Shown here piece by piece: positions 32,250 through 44,600 of a stretch of 64,000 nt of DNA. The notes under the pieces were generated by a model. That model saw only the letters and a program-made list of their open reading frames with translations. It was not told where the DNA came from and searched no databases. Each line of letters starts with the position of its first letter. The first letter of the stretch is position 1. Both the position numbers and the translations under genes were made by a program. Source of the stretch: Leguminivora glycinivorella (taxonomy: Eukaryota > Arthropoda > Insecta > Lepidoptera > Tortricidae); assembly GCF_023078275.1 (NCBI RefSeq), contig NC_062976.1, positions 1,798,001-1,862,000 of the forward strand. The letters run 5' to 3'.

Positions 32250-32447
32250 TAATATTATAGCCGGTGGATATACGCCGGTGGGTTTAATCATTACAATCTC
32301 ATACTGGCTCTATAATATTGTGCACCAAACTATCTCTGTTTTGCCCAATGGTTGACTGGTAGAGAATGCCTTAAGGCGTTAAGTCCGCCATTTGTACTTT
32401 TTATTGATAATTTGTGCAATAAAGTTTAAATAAATAAATAAATAAAT
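32250..32447 (+). mobile_element. LINE/SINE 3' end with (AAAT)n tail
   Basis: Contains GGTTGACTGGTAGAGAATGC, AAGTCCGCCATTTGTAC, TTGTGCAATAAAG and a terminal (AAAT)n. I recognise this as a common lepidopteran non-LTR 3' end. The AATAAA belongs to the element and is not assigned to a host gene. Confidence 0.75.
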
Positions 32448-32831
32448 ACGTATCTACAGTTTTATTATCATTTCAATTTTTTTTGTACTTAATGTTGGAG
32501 CTGTATTAATCAATAAATGAAATTATAATTTCATTTTCATTATAGGTCATCACCGGTAACTCAAAGAATAATATATAAACAATATTAAGGAGTATTTAAC
32601 ATAATGTTATAAATTATAATTAATATTATACACAGTGTAAATTTATAACCGTACATAATTGCCGAAATATGCCACAGTATAAATTGAAAATCAGTAAATC
32701 GAAGTTATAATTGTTAAGTTTGACAAACTTTAACCTTTTTTATACAAATATCGATATTAATTGAAAATTCATGTATATTGTTCGATTATAAATACTATAT
32801 TTCCTGTTGTAGGTTACAAATTTAAGAACTA

Positions 32832-33040
32832 AAGACGGTCAACCAAATCTTGGCACTAAAAATGGCGCGAAATCAAAATTTTCTATGTAAATGAAACCTT
32901 TGCCCTTACATTTTCAATCAATTTTAAGTATTATGGCGTGTCTATGATTCCGCCAGCGTCATGGTTTAGAAAGGCAGACGTTTTACGACATTTTTCAAAT
33001 TTGACGCATTTTTTTAGTGCCAAGATTTGGTTGATCGTCT
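32832..33040. mobile_element. MITE with 32-bp inverted ends (209 bp)
   Basis: Left AGACGGTCAACCAAATCTTG, then GCACTAAAAATG; right end inverted with few mismatches (CAAGATTTGGTTGATCGTCT). No coding. Target duplication not clear. Confidence 0.8.
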
Positions 33041-33320
33041 ACAAATATATTTCCAACGATGCCTGAACCTGAATTATTTAGGTATAATTTATGTTAAAAA
33101 ATGTGTGAGATTATTATGATTGTTTTGATCCCGAAATGATTACCTATGTACCTACTTATAGGTTTAAGTTACCTAAGAACTGAAATTATTATTAAAATTA
33201 GCTCTAAGTCTTAATGTTAATTAATACTATTTAAGTGCTTTGTTTCGATTAGGTATTAATTTCTTAAAAATACCGTATATTTGTGATAGAGAGGTTTTTC
33301 ATGAAGTATGTCATATTAAT

Positions 33321-33430
33321 TGTACATAATATAATATACAGTGAGCTGAAAAACTGCGTGGTGTTTTTATCAATGAATTCATTCATAATTTATCCATGCA
33401 ATTTTGCAGCTCACTGTACATTATGTACAA
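33321..33430. mobile_element. Hairpin MITE with TACAGTGAGCTG ends
   Basis: The core 33337-33419 has arms TACAGTGAGCTGAAAAACTG and CAATTTTGCAGCTCACTGTA, enclosed by a further inverted TGTACATAAT / ATTATGTACA. A decayed sister copy is at 43920-43998. Confidence 0.75.
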
Positions 33431-33740
33431 GATGTTGCTTGGCACTTTTTTAAATGTCGATATGATATCCATGCAGTATCAAATATAAAAACTGTCAGTT
33501 ATAATAATTAGGAGTTCATGTTGTAATTTGTCAATTTAAATGTTTGAATGTCGGCGATGTCACGTTGCTTGTATTTCTGTAATTCTCGATGAATTGTGCA
33601 ATAAAGTAATTGAAAATAAATAACTTTTTTTCGTACACCGGCGTTACAGGTAGAGATAAGCCAAGTTCATACATTTTTTTTGTCTACTATGGGTATTTTT
33701 TGTAGGAACCGCAATAAATCCCATTGTTTTAAAGGTAAAA

Positions 33741-33746
33741 TTTATT
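33741..33746 (-). terminator. Candidate poly(A) signal, second beta gene
   Basis: TTTATT, i.e. AATAAA on the minus strand, 163 bp past the stop codon at 33909. Position fits a 3' UTR, but AT-rich DNA makes chance matches common. Confidence 0.35.
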
Positions 33747-33908
33747 AAAACTATTGATTTAGGTACTCAGTCCATTAAACCCAAACTTGAAGAATCCTCA
33801 TGCTTGTCGGATGATACCTGGATAATAAACATAGGTCCAGTCCAACAGAATGAGCTGAGTATGTTCACTCCTTGCAATTCTGATAATATTTTAAATAAAT
33901 TACTAAAA

Positions 33909-36900
33909 CTAGTCTACAAGTAATTCGAAGGTGGTTCGACCGACGTCGCTGATACCATCGTAAGCCACATCCCGAGTCCAGATCCGACATTCCACACTGA
34001 TGATCACGCCACCTGCCGAATAAAATGACAGATCATTACTAAGTACATATTCAGTCGTTCACATGAACCTCGAGCCCCGAGTACGTTTCTATGCTTTCTA
34101 TCGAAAAGGTTACGTTTCGTTTTCAAATTCATTTATTTAGATACGGCGCATAGTGTTTTCATGACATCACACTTGGCGCATTTTTCAAAATCCTATACAA
34201 AGTGATTTACAAATCGAAATATAAGTTTAGGTACACTTAACACAGCAAAAAGGAGTATACAAGTTTCTAATGGGTTGGCAACGCGCATGTGACACTCCTT
34301 GAGTTGCAGGGCGTCCATAGGTTACGGTGACCGCTTTCCATCAGACGGATCGTATGCTTGTTTGCCACCGACATAGTATTAAATAAAAAAAGTATAAAGA
34401 CGTAAAAGTAAGATAATTGAAAAAGTAGGTTATACGCTTTTGAGCTAACAGTAATCTATTTATTCAAGACGTAAAATCGTTCAATTTGAAACTAAGCGTC
34501 ACAAACTACAAACTGGAACTTACGCGTCAAATTCTGGAACAGCACTGCGACCAATGGTCCTCCGTCATTAGCAGTAAAGCTAGCTTCTTTATCAGCAGTA
34601 TGTAGCCGTCTGATCGGGAACCCTGGAGGCAGGAATTCTGGTATATACCGAATATGACGAATATTTTCATCGTCCACTGGAGATTTTCCTTTACATGATA
34701 CCCAGACGTAGTCTTCGAGTTTTGCTGATGGGTGATTCTGTAAGAGAAACTGTCGGTTTTCATTGATTTAATAAATTAAATATTTACGAAGCTTTATCTA
34801 TGGCCGCTACTTATGGTATCATTTGCGCTTGGTAAAAGTCACTTGTTCATACAATGGCCATGAGACAATATCAGAGAAGAAGTGGATTTTAATCTATGTA
34901 ATGTTAATTTATTCACGTAATAAGTATACAAATAAACAAATAAATTAAATCTAACTTAAGTAAATATCTAAGTTAAAAATAAAAAACACGTTGGTATTAC
35001 CAAGCCTTTCTTCAAATGGTCCGGCATATCATTTGGGATAGGCAAGTCCATCGAAGTATTGTATGGTTGAGGCGTCCATTGGTCGATCTGTAGAAGTCAG
35101 AGCGGTCCTTAAGTCCCGTTTGCAATTTTAAATATGCAATATTTTGTTTTATTTTAAAAAGTAATTCATTTTCATTTCAAGATTCAAAATGATCTACTTT
35201 TAGAACCGGACGACGTTGATCTAGAGATAATTTTCGATGTCATAATATATTTAACTTAAACTAGCTTGCATGAGTTTCTTCGGAACTTTTATGTGCGAAA
35301 TGTCATTTGATATTTGCCGGTCGCTTTTCGGTGAAGGAAAACATCGTGAGGAAACCGGACTAATTCCAATAAGGTCTAGTTACCCTTCGGCACAGTATAA
35401 TAAAGAGTACTATCGTATAGTATGGCCACTCCCGCTCCCCGCTGAAAGTGCCGCCCACCTCCTCTCGGTTACCTTACAGTTACCGCCTGTCAAAAACGCG
35501 TAAAGTCGACCTGTCATATCTCACTCATACAAGCATGGTACGCCTTCACCTACACGAGTTTAGAATGTGTACTAAGGCACGCATCTCTTTCATATATTTG
35601 ATCGCCAGTGTCCGAGATGTGCCTTCGGGTTGGAAGGTCAGATGGCAGTCGCTTTCGTAAAACTAGTGCCTACGCCAAACCTTGGGATTAGTTGTCAAAA
35701 CGGACACCAGGCTCCCATGAGCCGTAGCAAATGCCGGGATAACGCAAGGATTTAACTTACATGAGCCAGCCTCAGAAACACACATGGCGTGCCTCTGACG
35801 TACTCATACAGGGTATCAATGGTGCAAGGGTGCCAGTACTTCATAGCGTGTACACATGCCTCCGAGCGTCCCGACTCCTCATGGTAGGGATGAGTGGAAC
35901 ATGGTGCGTTGGGTGGATCTTCGGGCGTTGAGGTTTCATACTCTATACATAAAAAAATATATTGAAAGCAAAATCGCAAAAAGATTTTTTGTTGGTATTG
36001 GTCGCTATTGGTGACTTTCTGACATTTTTCAAATCTATCGGCCGTCCAGAAAACACGATCCGTCCAGCGTCGGTTGGGGTCTTTTCAACCCAGTGCCGGT
36101 ATAGTTGATTGCGAAATTTGCGATTTTAACTACGTAATTGCCGCGTGCCGTACAAAATGTGTTAAAAGTATAAACAATACATAAAATAAGGGTGTACAAA
36201 AACTAATTTCGTCACTGTGACAATAACTAACTAACAAAGATACCTATACAAATCACTGAAGTTATAGGTATCAACTTACCCTTAAGGAGGTCATTAATCC
36301 GATGAACCCAAGGATGCCAGGTGCCGGGCTCGGCGGTTTTGAAGTGAATGAGACGTTGGTCATCATCAGGTAGATGTGGCCACAACTGCAGCTCTGCGAA
36401 AGGAAAAAAAACTCCTTATAGGTAATTTAACCCTACCCTAGGGGGCCCTACCAATACTAAAAGTTAAAGTCAAAACTTAATTAAATTAGGTTAATTAATA
36501 TCTTACCAATGTAAGACGCCTTATAAAACAAATAGACAAATAGAAGTCCGAGTGAGCAACCTGAAATAAAAAAATCAACGCTTACATTTTGAAAAGGAAA
36601 TAAATAATCTGGGCAATACAAACTTAAGAGACCAAGTAAAACAAATGAGTTTTCGAAAGTCACTTTTGGTGACCGAGGAGCTGGCGATTTCCTCGCACAA
36701 CGTATCAGCATTGCGATACAGCGAGGAAATGTCCTTGGTACAATGCCTCTAGGGTCTATTTTAGACATTACCTAGCTTTTAAGTTTAGTCTTAGTTTCTT
36801 ATATTAATTATATAAATATGTTCATGTAAATAAAGATATTTTTTTTGCTGTTGATCGTTGTAAAAATTTAAAAAAGTTATATTCAATAGGTACTAACAAT

Positions 36901-37956
36901 ATGTACCTACATGTACCTACATACTGTTATTAAAAGAAAATCTTTTATTAAAAGTTAGAAATAGTAGTTTATTACGATTCAATTGCGTAAAAGGGGAAGT
37001 TACAAACGGTAAAGATAAACAATAATAATTAACATAAACATAATGAAGTAATAATGTCACAATTTGGATTTCTTTCAACCCCTTTTTGCCAACAGTGGCA
37101 CTGAAACTCATTAGTTCATGTGCTCTGCCTACCCCTTTCTGGAATACAGGCGTGATTATATGTATGTATATGTATAATGAAGTAGGTAAAGTACTACTAA
37201 GTTCGGTAAGTTTGCGTAAAATAGTAGATACTTAGTGTAAAAATAGTTAGGCAGGGTGAAGTGGTTGACAATGGCTCGCTTGTTTTCCAAAGGCCATATC
37301 TCCTACATATAATGGATGCAATAAAAAAATATGAATATGAATATATGAATATACTCGTTGACTATAATAATGCGAATAAAATTCTGACATGAGTAAAATT
37401 CTGACATAATGCCAGTAACGAGGTCGTGTGTACACATTGTCTAAATTGTCACGGTGTGTAATTGACGAAATTACAACAATGAGCTCACGGCATCCGCCGG
37501 CACGCTTTGAGCAAAACTCCACAGTTTATATCAAATATAATGTAGAAATTCAGAAAAATGCGACTATTAAGTAAACTATTAGGATGTACTTATGTTACCA
37601 ATATCAATTGACTTGGCCTGTACACTATCGTGCACACTGCATGTGCATGTGTTAATTATTTAAAAAAAAATGCTTCTATAAATTAAGTTATTTATGAAAC
37701 ACTTTCAAATTTTGGTAAAGCTAGATAACGAAATTGGTAGAAGAATTAATAACACTTTTTTCTAAATTATAGTCCAATCAACGAAGCCATTCTTGCCTAA
37801 AATTATTTTCCCGCCTTCTATCAGCACTCATGTTTCTAGCTACACTTTATTAAGAACTAATAAACTCCAGTTGAGTGGCAAAGAGATCTTACCAATTATA
37901 ATTGAAATAACTAAAACACTGATTATAATTTTAATAGTTCTTTTTTCGAGTCCCAT
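33909..37956 (-). CDS. Na+/K+-ATPase beta subunit-like gene, paralogue (7 exons)
   Basis: Second beta-subunit gene of the same family, transcribed towards the first. Minus-strand exons: 37956-37893, 36560-36507, 36393-36280, 35942-35761, 35087-35001, 34737-34524, 34012-33909 (819 nt, 272 aa). Lengths 64, 54, 114, 182, 87, 214, 104 compare with 64, 51, 123, 182, 87, 220, 104 in the plus-strand gene, with the same phases at every junction. Start MGLEKRTIKIIIS, a single hydrophobic segment, then six extracellular cysteines in the same order (APC, EAC, HPC, TPC, SCK, ECR contexts). NTS in exon 5 keeps the sequon found in the other gene; NLT at the end of exon 6 is extra. Introns are short compared with the other copy. 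No defects seen; which copy is ancestral is unknown. Confidence 0.9.
34265..34391 (-). repeat. SINE-like repeat, reverse copy
   Basis: Reverse relative of 30531-30665: GGGTTGGCAACGCGCATGTG, CTTGAGTTGCAGGGCGTCCA and CCATCAGACGGATCGTATGC. In intron 6 of the minus-strand beta gene. Confidence 0.7.
35305..35757 (+). mobile_element. SINE-like repeat, split by a MITE
   Basis: Left part has GTGAAGGAAAACATCGTGAG and GAAACCGGACTAATTCCAAT; right part (35622-35757) has GGTTGGAAGGTCAGATGGCA, CCTACGCCAAACCTTGGGAT and AAATGCCGGGATAACGCAAG. The two halves belong together once the MITE at 35391-35621 is removed. The right edge almost touches the exon 4 donor of the minus-strand beta gene. Confidence 0.75.
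35391..35621 (+). mobile_element. MITE, family D copy 2, complete (231 bp)
   Basis: Inserted in the SINE with a target duplication CCTTCGG (35384-35390 and 35622-35628). Starts CACAGTATAATAAAG and ends TCGCCAGTGTCCGAGATGTG; only CACA is shared by the two ends. A 7-8 bp duplication fits hAT. Partial reverse copy at 10054-10228. Confidence 0.75.
36561..37049. other. Intron 1 of the second beta gene, part
   Basis: AT-rich, no recognised repeat or gene. Confidence 0.4.
37050..37180 (+). repeat. SINE-like repeat R4, copy 1 (partial)
   Basis: TGTCACAATTTGGATTTCTT, AACAGTGGCACTGAAAC, CATGTGCTCTGCCTACCCC and ATACAGGCGTGATTATATGT. Complete version at 51984-52181. Confidence 0.75.
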
Positions 37957-38620
37957 TGTACACACTACACACACACACGCACAGTTACTGAATGGCGGGC
38001 TAACTGGTTTCCCTAGTTGATCTAATTAATTAAAAGGCATTTCAACTTTTAGGAGATGTTCATATTATTGTTCATTGTTTATTGTTGCATGTATTAGGTC
38101 AAATAATACTTTATGTCCACTTTAATATTTAGTTGTTGTTTTAACTATGATACGTTTATATTTATGTTGCTGTTTGTGTTTATTTATGTTCTGGATCCCA
38201 CATACCTACCTAGTTATTATACTTATTATTAGAAAATGCACAGATCCCAAGTATATATTTAATAAATATAATTAATAATTTGTATATTATAATTTATAAT
38301 TATGACTATGAATATCAAATATTTTCAACAAGTGTTTTTATTGTTATTTAACTATATTTAAAACGCTGTTACACGAATTTTACGCATGTCGCATGCGACA
38401 CATAGAGCATGCTAGAGCTACTTGCAGTTACCGGTTAATGGTACATCACTAGTTTTATTTAGTACGTACGCTGGCAACATCGCTCAGCTGTCTAGCGACT
38501 GCAGAGTGACTGACGTTAATTTCACTACCGGAGTATCACGATTTCTTTTGACTCGCAGTTCCTATTATTGCTTGTTAATCGCAATTTAAAACCGTAGTTG
38601 TCGCGACGCAATTCGTGAAT
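37957..38620. promoter_or_regulatory. Shared 664-bp head-to-head interval
   Basis: Separates the start codons of the minus-strand beta gene (37956) and the plus-strand LAMP gene (38621). No mobile element was recognised inside, unlike most other intergenic DNA here, so it probably holds both promoters. No TATA box, Inr or E-box could be assigned with confidence. Confidence 0.5.
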
Positions 38621-41600
38621 ATGGCATCGTTTAAATTTTACTTTTTGTCGGCATTAATTTGTGGCGCCCTGGTTCTTGGTAAGTACCGTTTCTATGTGGA
38701 TTCATTTCGCAATGTAGAATAAGCAGTGTCTTTGTTTCTTTTTATCGCGTAAATGCAAGGGGCGTTGGGTTTTTTAGCTCATTGCACTCCGTGTCGGTAT
38801 TACTGTGGCGACATTTGCGCAATAAAACGCTATGAATCTGAGAGTACCTTCATCTTATTTTAAAATGATTTCTAGAAAATGTTTCTCCAGTAATTAGATC
38901 GCAGGCCTCTAAATGCGATATCGTATCTAAAGCTTTGTGTTTCTAGTAATGAAAAGATAAGCAAATATATGTGGGATCTATTTATGTCTTAAGCAATTTA
39001 AATAATGTCCTACCTACAAATTGAATATAGAACAACGTAAATTTAATACATAGTTAAATAGCTGAATAACCTTGATTGTTGTACAGTTGCTCATTGTTTT
39101 ACTCTTAATTAAATGAGATTGTTAGTTATTACCTTATTGCATAAATACACTGTTCTTTGAGGTGACTTTATTTTCCTGTTATTTTTTATTTTTTTTTTTT
39201 TTTTTTTAAGTCAATATACAGCCAAGACTCGTAATAACTTCTCTACAGTAAATCTGGTGTGACAACAGTATATATTTTTGATTATAATCTTGCCTTTATA
39301 TCATAGATGCTTTTGACAACAGATTACAATTGGTATATAACCAATCCTATCAGTGAATTGCAGCTATTCATTTACCCCAACAGGCCAATCTGCAGAGGTG
39401 CCAAAACTTCCACCAACAGAGGTCATTGACCTCACAACCACTGAAGCACCGTCAACCCCGGACACAACCCCAGACTCAACGACATCAACGACTACAAGTA
39501 CCACCCCATCAGCAACAACGTCCACGAAACCCGACACTACGACTAGCACAACAACGTCTACGACTAGTACTACTACTACAACGCCAGCTCCACCACCGAC
39601 ACCTAAGCCATCCCCTGTGCCGCCCAAGCCCATCGGACCTCCGGACCAGGGACTGTGGCCGTATGTGGATGGCAAGAATGTCACGTGTGTCATCGTGCAG
39701 TTTGCTGCTCAGTTGAACGTCACCTATGGCAAGCCTAACTGTGAGTAAATATTAATTTCTATCAAAACAACACTTACTACGTACTTTTAATGGTAAACAA
39801 ATTTTAAGTTAATTGTTTTCAGTAGTTTCGGAGAAAATTGGCTGTGACAGACGAACAGACAGCGCACGAGTGATCCTATATGGGTTCCGTTTTTCCTTTT
39901 TGAGGTACAGAACACTAAAAACAATTTAATTATTCACTACACAACTCTGGCAACTCAGCAATGCAATTCAACAATATTAGAAGATATAACTGAATTAGTG
40001 TTCTTTTAAAATAAATCATACTCTGATTATTTTTGATTACAACTTGAATTTATGCCTGGTTTTGATGATGTTATATGTTATGCCACCATATCAAACATAC
40101 ACGAACAGGAATATGAGTATAGTATTATGTTGTTATCACATAGTAGTGTAGGTATTTTATAACAAAAATATTTTGATAAGTGATTTAGTAATGACCTTAA
40201 TTAGTGACTAAACAGCAATTTTAATTTATTCATCAAAACAACATTTTTTTGACTGCGGAAGCTTTTTGCTGGGGTTGATCAAAAAGAAATGTAGAGCTTT
40301 TTAAAGGTCGATAACGCAAACGCAACATCTCTGGAGTTGGATGCACTGCACCATTGTGGTTTAAAAAAAACATATCTAAGGGCCAGTTGCATCAACCAAA
40401 TTTGACAGACACATCATCGTCACGCAGCAGACGTCTATGGAACTTGCCATACAATAAAATTTAGCGAATGCTTTAACGGTGACAGACGGTTTGATGCAAC
40501 CGGCCCTAAATGTAACAAAGTTTTCAAGATGTAACAACTGCAGGTTACGGTAATGGCAATTGACCTTTAATTAGCAATTTTATAGACTAATTGTGGCTGT
40601 CAATCATTAGTCAATTAGTCGTTTTTGTTTTTATTAGAATAAAATTGTGTTGCTTAACTTCAAACTTGAGTAAATCAATTCTGCTATAAGGTTGATAATC
40701 TTTCAGATCATAATACATTTTTTATATAATCAACCTTAAAGTAGAATGGATTTACCCAGGTTTGAAGTTAAGCGACACATCGTGCTTGGCACTAACACTT
40801 ACGTAGTTTCATGTGCTCTGCCTGCCCCTTTATAGGGTACAGGCGTGATTGTATGCATGTAAAATTGTGCTGAAACGAAAACTCGAAACATATTCTATTG
40901 AACAATGAAATACAGGTGGATGGTACCAAACGGGGGAGGGAGAGATGACAGTTCGAAAACTAAGCATTCTATTCTAGCATGATCTGTGACGTTAGAACGT
41001 ACCCAAATGCAGAAACGCTTGTACGATAATATCGTTATTGTAGCTAGCTGTCTCTATCGCTCTTCTGTATTGACGGGACAGAGCTAGACTGCGTTTCGAT
41101 CGGCGTTTAGCGTCAGCGATTGTCATTTCAGCTCTGCCGGCAGGCCTGCCCCTGACCGCTATCAACGCTTATCTGTCCAATAGAGGGGCGTTTCGTGATA
41201 TTGTTATATTGTGTTGCATATGATTGCAAATTGGTTGTTTTTATGGCCGGATAGCCACCACGCTTGGTCACACTTTATGACCATACATGAACCTAATGGT
41301 CGTGTAATAAGACGGGTGGACTGTGGTAGCAATTGAGAGTTATACCAATCTTTTAGTTTATTACTGTAGAATTGACAAAGCCTCTAAAGATGTTTATATG
41401 TGGAAAATCTCTTGTCGACTATAATAAATGGTTTGTTCCTCCGTCTTTGGGCTTGATTCTATAAAAGCCCCTGTCTATCATAGGAAAAACGTACGCGAGG
41501 TTAATGTAACAAATGGCTGTGATGAAACAAAAGAGGCCAAAGACCAAGCTCTGGCAGATCAGGAAACCAATAACTGATAACAGTCGGATTTGAGCTTTAG

Positions 41601-44600
41601 TTCAGGGCCAAGGCAAGGCATGGGAGAGAAAAGCAAATTGCATGCAATGGCCAACTTGGACAGACATTGAGAAGTCGAGAAGTTCGACTCTAATTGCAGA
41701 ACTGCAGAAGAGCAAAGCTTGGAATTAAATAGGTTAATTATGCTCTCATGTTATTCGGTCTTTGGCATATTTTGGGGTATTTAGATTTGGGTTATTAGAA
41801 GTGCGTTCATCATCACGCTTATGCTCCTTTGACTCATACAAAATTGCGCCTCTGTGAGACGTTTTGCGCCTTCGGCTTTAAGAGGAACTCCGCTTTGAAT
41901 TGCGGATAAACACCGAGTGTTTGGATAGCGACGTAACATTATCTTTCTCGTTCAGCCTCGCAACAATGTGGTTCGTCAAGAGCTAGAAACATCTTTCGCG
42001 GCGCCCTAGCAACAGTAGCAACAGCTCCCACTTTATGAATGTTGTACATGGTGGCATTGTGGTGCAACTTTTCAGATAATCTGAATCACAATCACAAATC
42101 TAGTTTTTTTTAATATCTGAATAAAATTCATTTCTGGCTCCTCTCGCCATTTTGGGCTATGTGTGCGCCCACGCAATGACGATTTTGGCGCCCCCTTACT
42201 ATTCGGCGCCTAGAGCGGCCGCTCCACTCGCTCTATCCTTAATCCGGCCCTGAGTGATGAAATCATAAATCATTGTGCAACTAAAATTGTGATAGTAAAT
42301 TTGTCTCAAATTTGTCTTCAGTCTTGTCTTGAATCAATGCGAGTTTGACATACCTATACCAAAGACATATGTAACTCCGTATAGACAGATAAAGTCTAAG
42401 AAAAAAACGTACCTACCTAGACCTAGATGGCGATACACCTTTAGGGGACGCTCGGCTAGATGGCGCTAATATTAATATTTGTCATTTTAATACATGTCAA
42501 GCCTGTGTCGAGAGATGGCAGTCTAAGCACTGTGATTACACATTTTACTTTGACAGTAACTCTCTATAATACTCGATCCTCTTTGCCTATTAGAATAGGT
42601 ATCTAGAACTTTTCGCTTCTTGGAATCTTACTTACATTAGGTACATCTAAACTTAAATCTGAAAGTAATATCGATGGAAATCTGATCTCCATCTCACGCC
42701 TACGTTTTCGCTATCTAATACATAAGACTAAACGCCTATGTTTAGTGCTTACGTATTAGTTACAAAGAGGGGTTTCTTAACGGAAAATGAAAATAAACTT
42801 GAAAAAAAATGGTTATAAAGACTCGACTTTGCAATATTCTTACACAGTATTTTTCATCACACGTACTATAAAGAATATGTGGAACGATATAACTCCCGCT
42901 CCGCTTGAGTGCAAAGTACACACATTTACTGTGCGAGTGTGATGAAAAACTTCTAAACACACAATAACGTCTTTTAAATACACTTGTGTACACATATTTG
43001 TGAACGCCTTGGCCGCTCCGATTCATTTGATGTCGACAGTTGTAGAATATAAAGACAGGTAGTCCATTTAAATAGATATACGGCGATTACGGCGGTGCAT
43101 CATAGTGGCGTATTGTCTATAATTGATGTCACTATGCGCCTTCTGTTACGCCGTGAGTCATGTTATCTATGTATACAAGTGGATACAGTTACTTGTAATA
43201 CAATTCAAGGGTCAAACGTTATTAAACGCCAGTTTTCCCTGAAAGTATCACAACTATTTGATGTTTAACTCGTTCTCTGTCCCGTCATCGTGGTTATAAT
43301 TTTATGGTCATAATACTGAAACGAGGCAAATCAGAACCTAAATTAAACTTTTATGCAGAATTGTCTGCGAGCGATGAAAATATACTTATCAGTTTTTACT
43401 CAGTTGGTCAGAACGGCTGCACCGGCAATTCAGTGGTCGCAGGTTCGAATCCTGACGGAGGTGTGAATTTTTCCATGTTTCCTTTAAAAATATGCAGAAC
43501 CTAAATGAGTCAAGCCAATCTGTCAAAGAACGTCTATGAGGTAATACCAAGTTCTTTCGTAGCTTCTAAAGACATTTTGTACTGCGTTTACTGATCAGAG
43601 TGATCAGTTGATCACACTGATCAGATACCTACAGATAAAATAGTAAACAAATATTTCTAAAGTAGAAGACTATTTTTTACGTCAAAGGTTCTTGCAAAAC
43701 CTTAAACTTAGCCAACACTGCAGTAAATCACAATGCTCTGAAAGACTATTTAGTAAAAACGTAACAAAGGCTGGTGAAACGGGGCCACGTTTCTCTCGAG
43801 TTAGTCATTCTCTTATCGAGTTCACTTTTGGCCGTGTTTCATGACACCAGGATGTCATCGAGACACATATAGGTTATGATTTTTTAACAGTTTTTTTTAT
43901 GAAATTCTCAATAAATATGTGCAGTGAGCTGCAAAAATGCATGGCGAATTCATCAATGAATTGATTCATAATTTCTCCGTGCAATTTTGCAGTTGACTAT
44001 CAGCGAGATTCACAATTACATGGACAATGGACATCATGGTACACACTTGCTTTATTTTTAACCCCCGACGCAAAAACGACGGGGTGTTATAAGTTTGACG
44101 TGTCTGTCTGTCTGTCTGTGTGTCTGTCTGTCTGTGGCATCGTAGCTCCCGAACTGATAAACCGATTTAGATTTTGTTTTTTTTTTGTTTGAAAGCTGAG
44201 TTAGTCGGGAGTGTTCTTAGCCATGTTTCATGAAAATCGGTCTATTACATCGCGGTCGGGGGGTTTTTTTTTTATTTTAATTTTGTGGTTAGGTTATTCC
44301 TATAAATTAATTCATAAAATGCCCCAGCACTCTAACGAGTATTCTCTAGCAGACCTATGTTTTCGTCAGGTTTGAACCATCTTTCAACCAATTGTTAATA
44401 TCTGTCCATTATTTGATATTACAATGACAACTAGCAGCCACCATAGCATATGCCTATTCGACATTTTATAGCCTCCAATGATAAGATTTTACTCCAAGGA
44501 AGTTAAATTTTTTCACCACATCTTCGTGCGTTGGCTTTAATTCTATCATCTGTCATCAACTTCTTACATATTCCTTATTTACAATTACATGATACTGTTT

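Noticed and set aside
39364..39693. Val/Gly-rich minus-strand frame
   Set aside because: It is the antisense of the Thr/Pro-rich hinge in LAMP exon 2.
41604..41612. CAGGGCCAA as the left end of the hAT whose right end is at 42249
   Set aside because: The match to CAGGGCCGGATTAAG stops after eight bases and the flanks give no 8-bp duplication.
43395..43470. Functional tRNA gene
   Set aside because: A- and B-box-like words are present, but no closing acceptor stem or proper anticodon arm could be drawn; it fits a SINE head.
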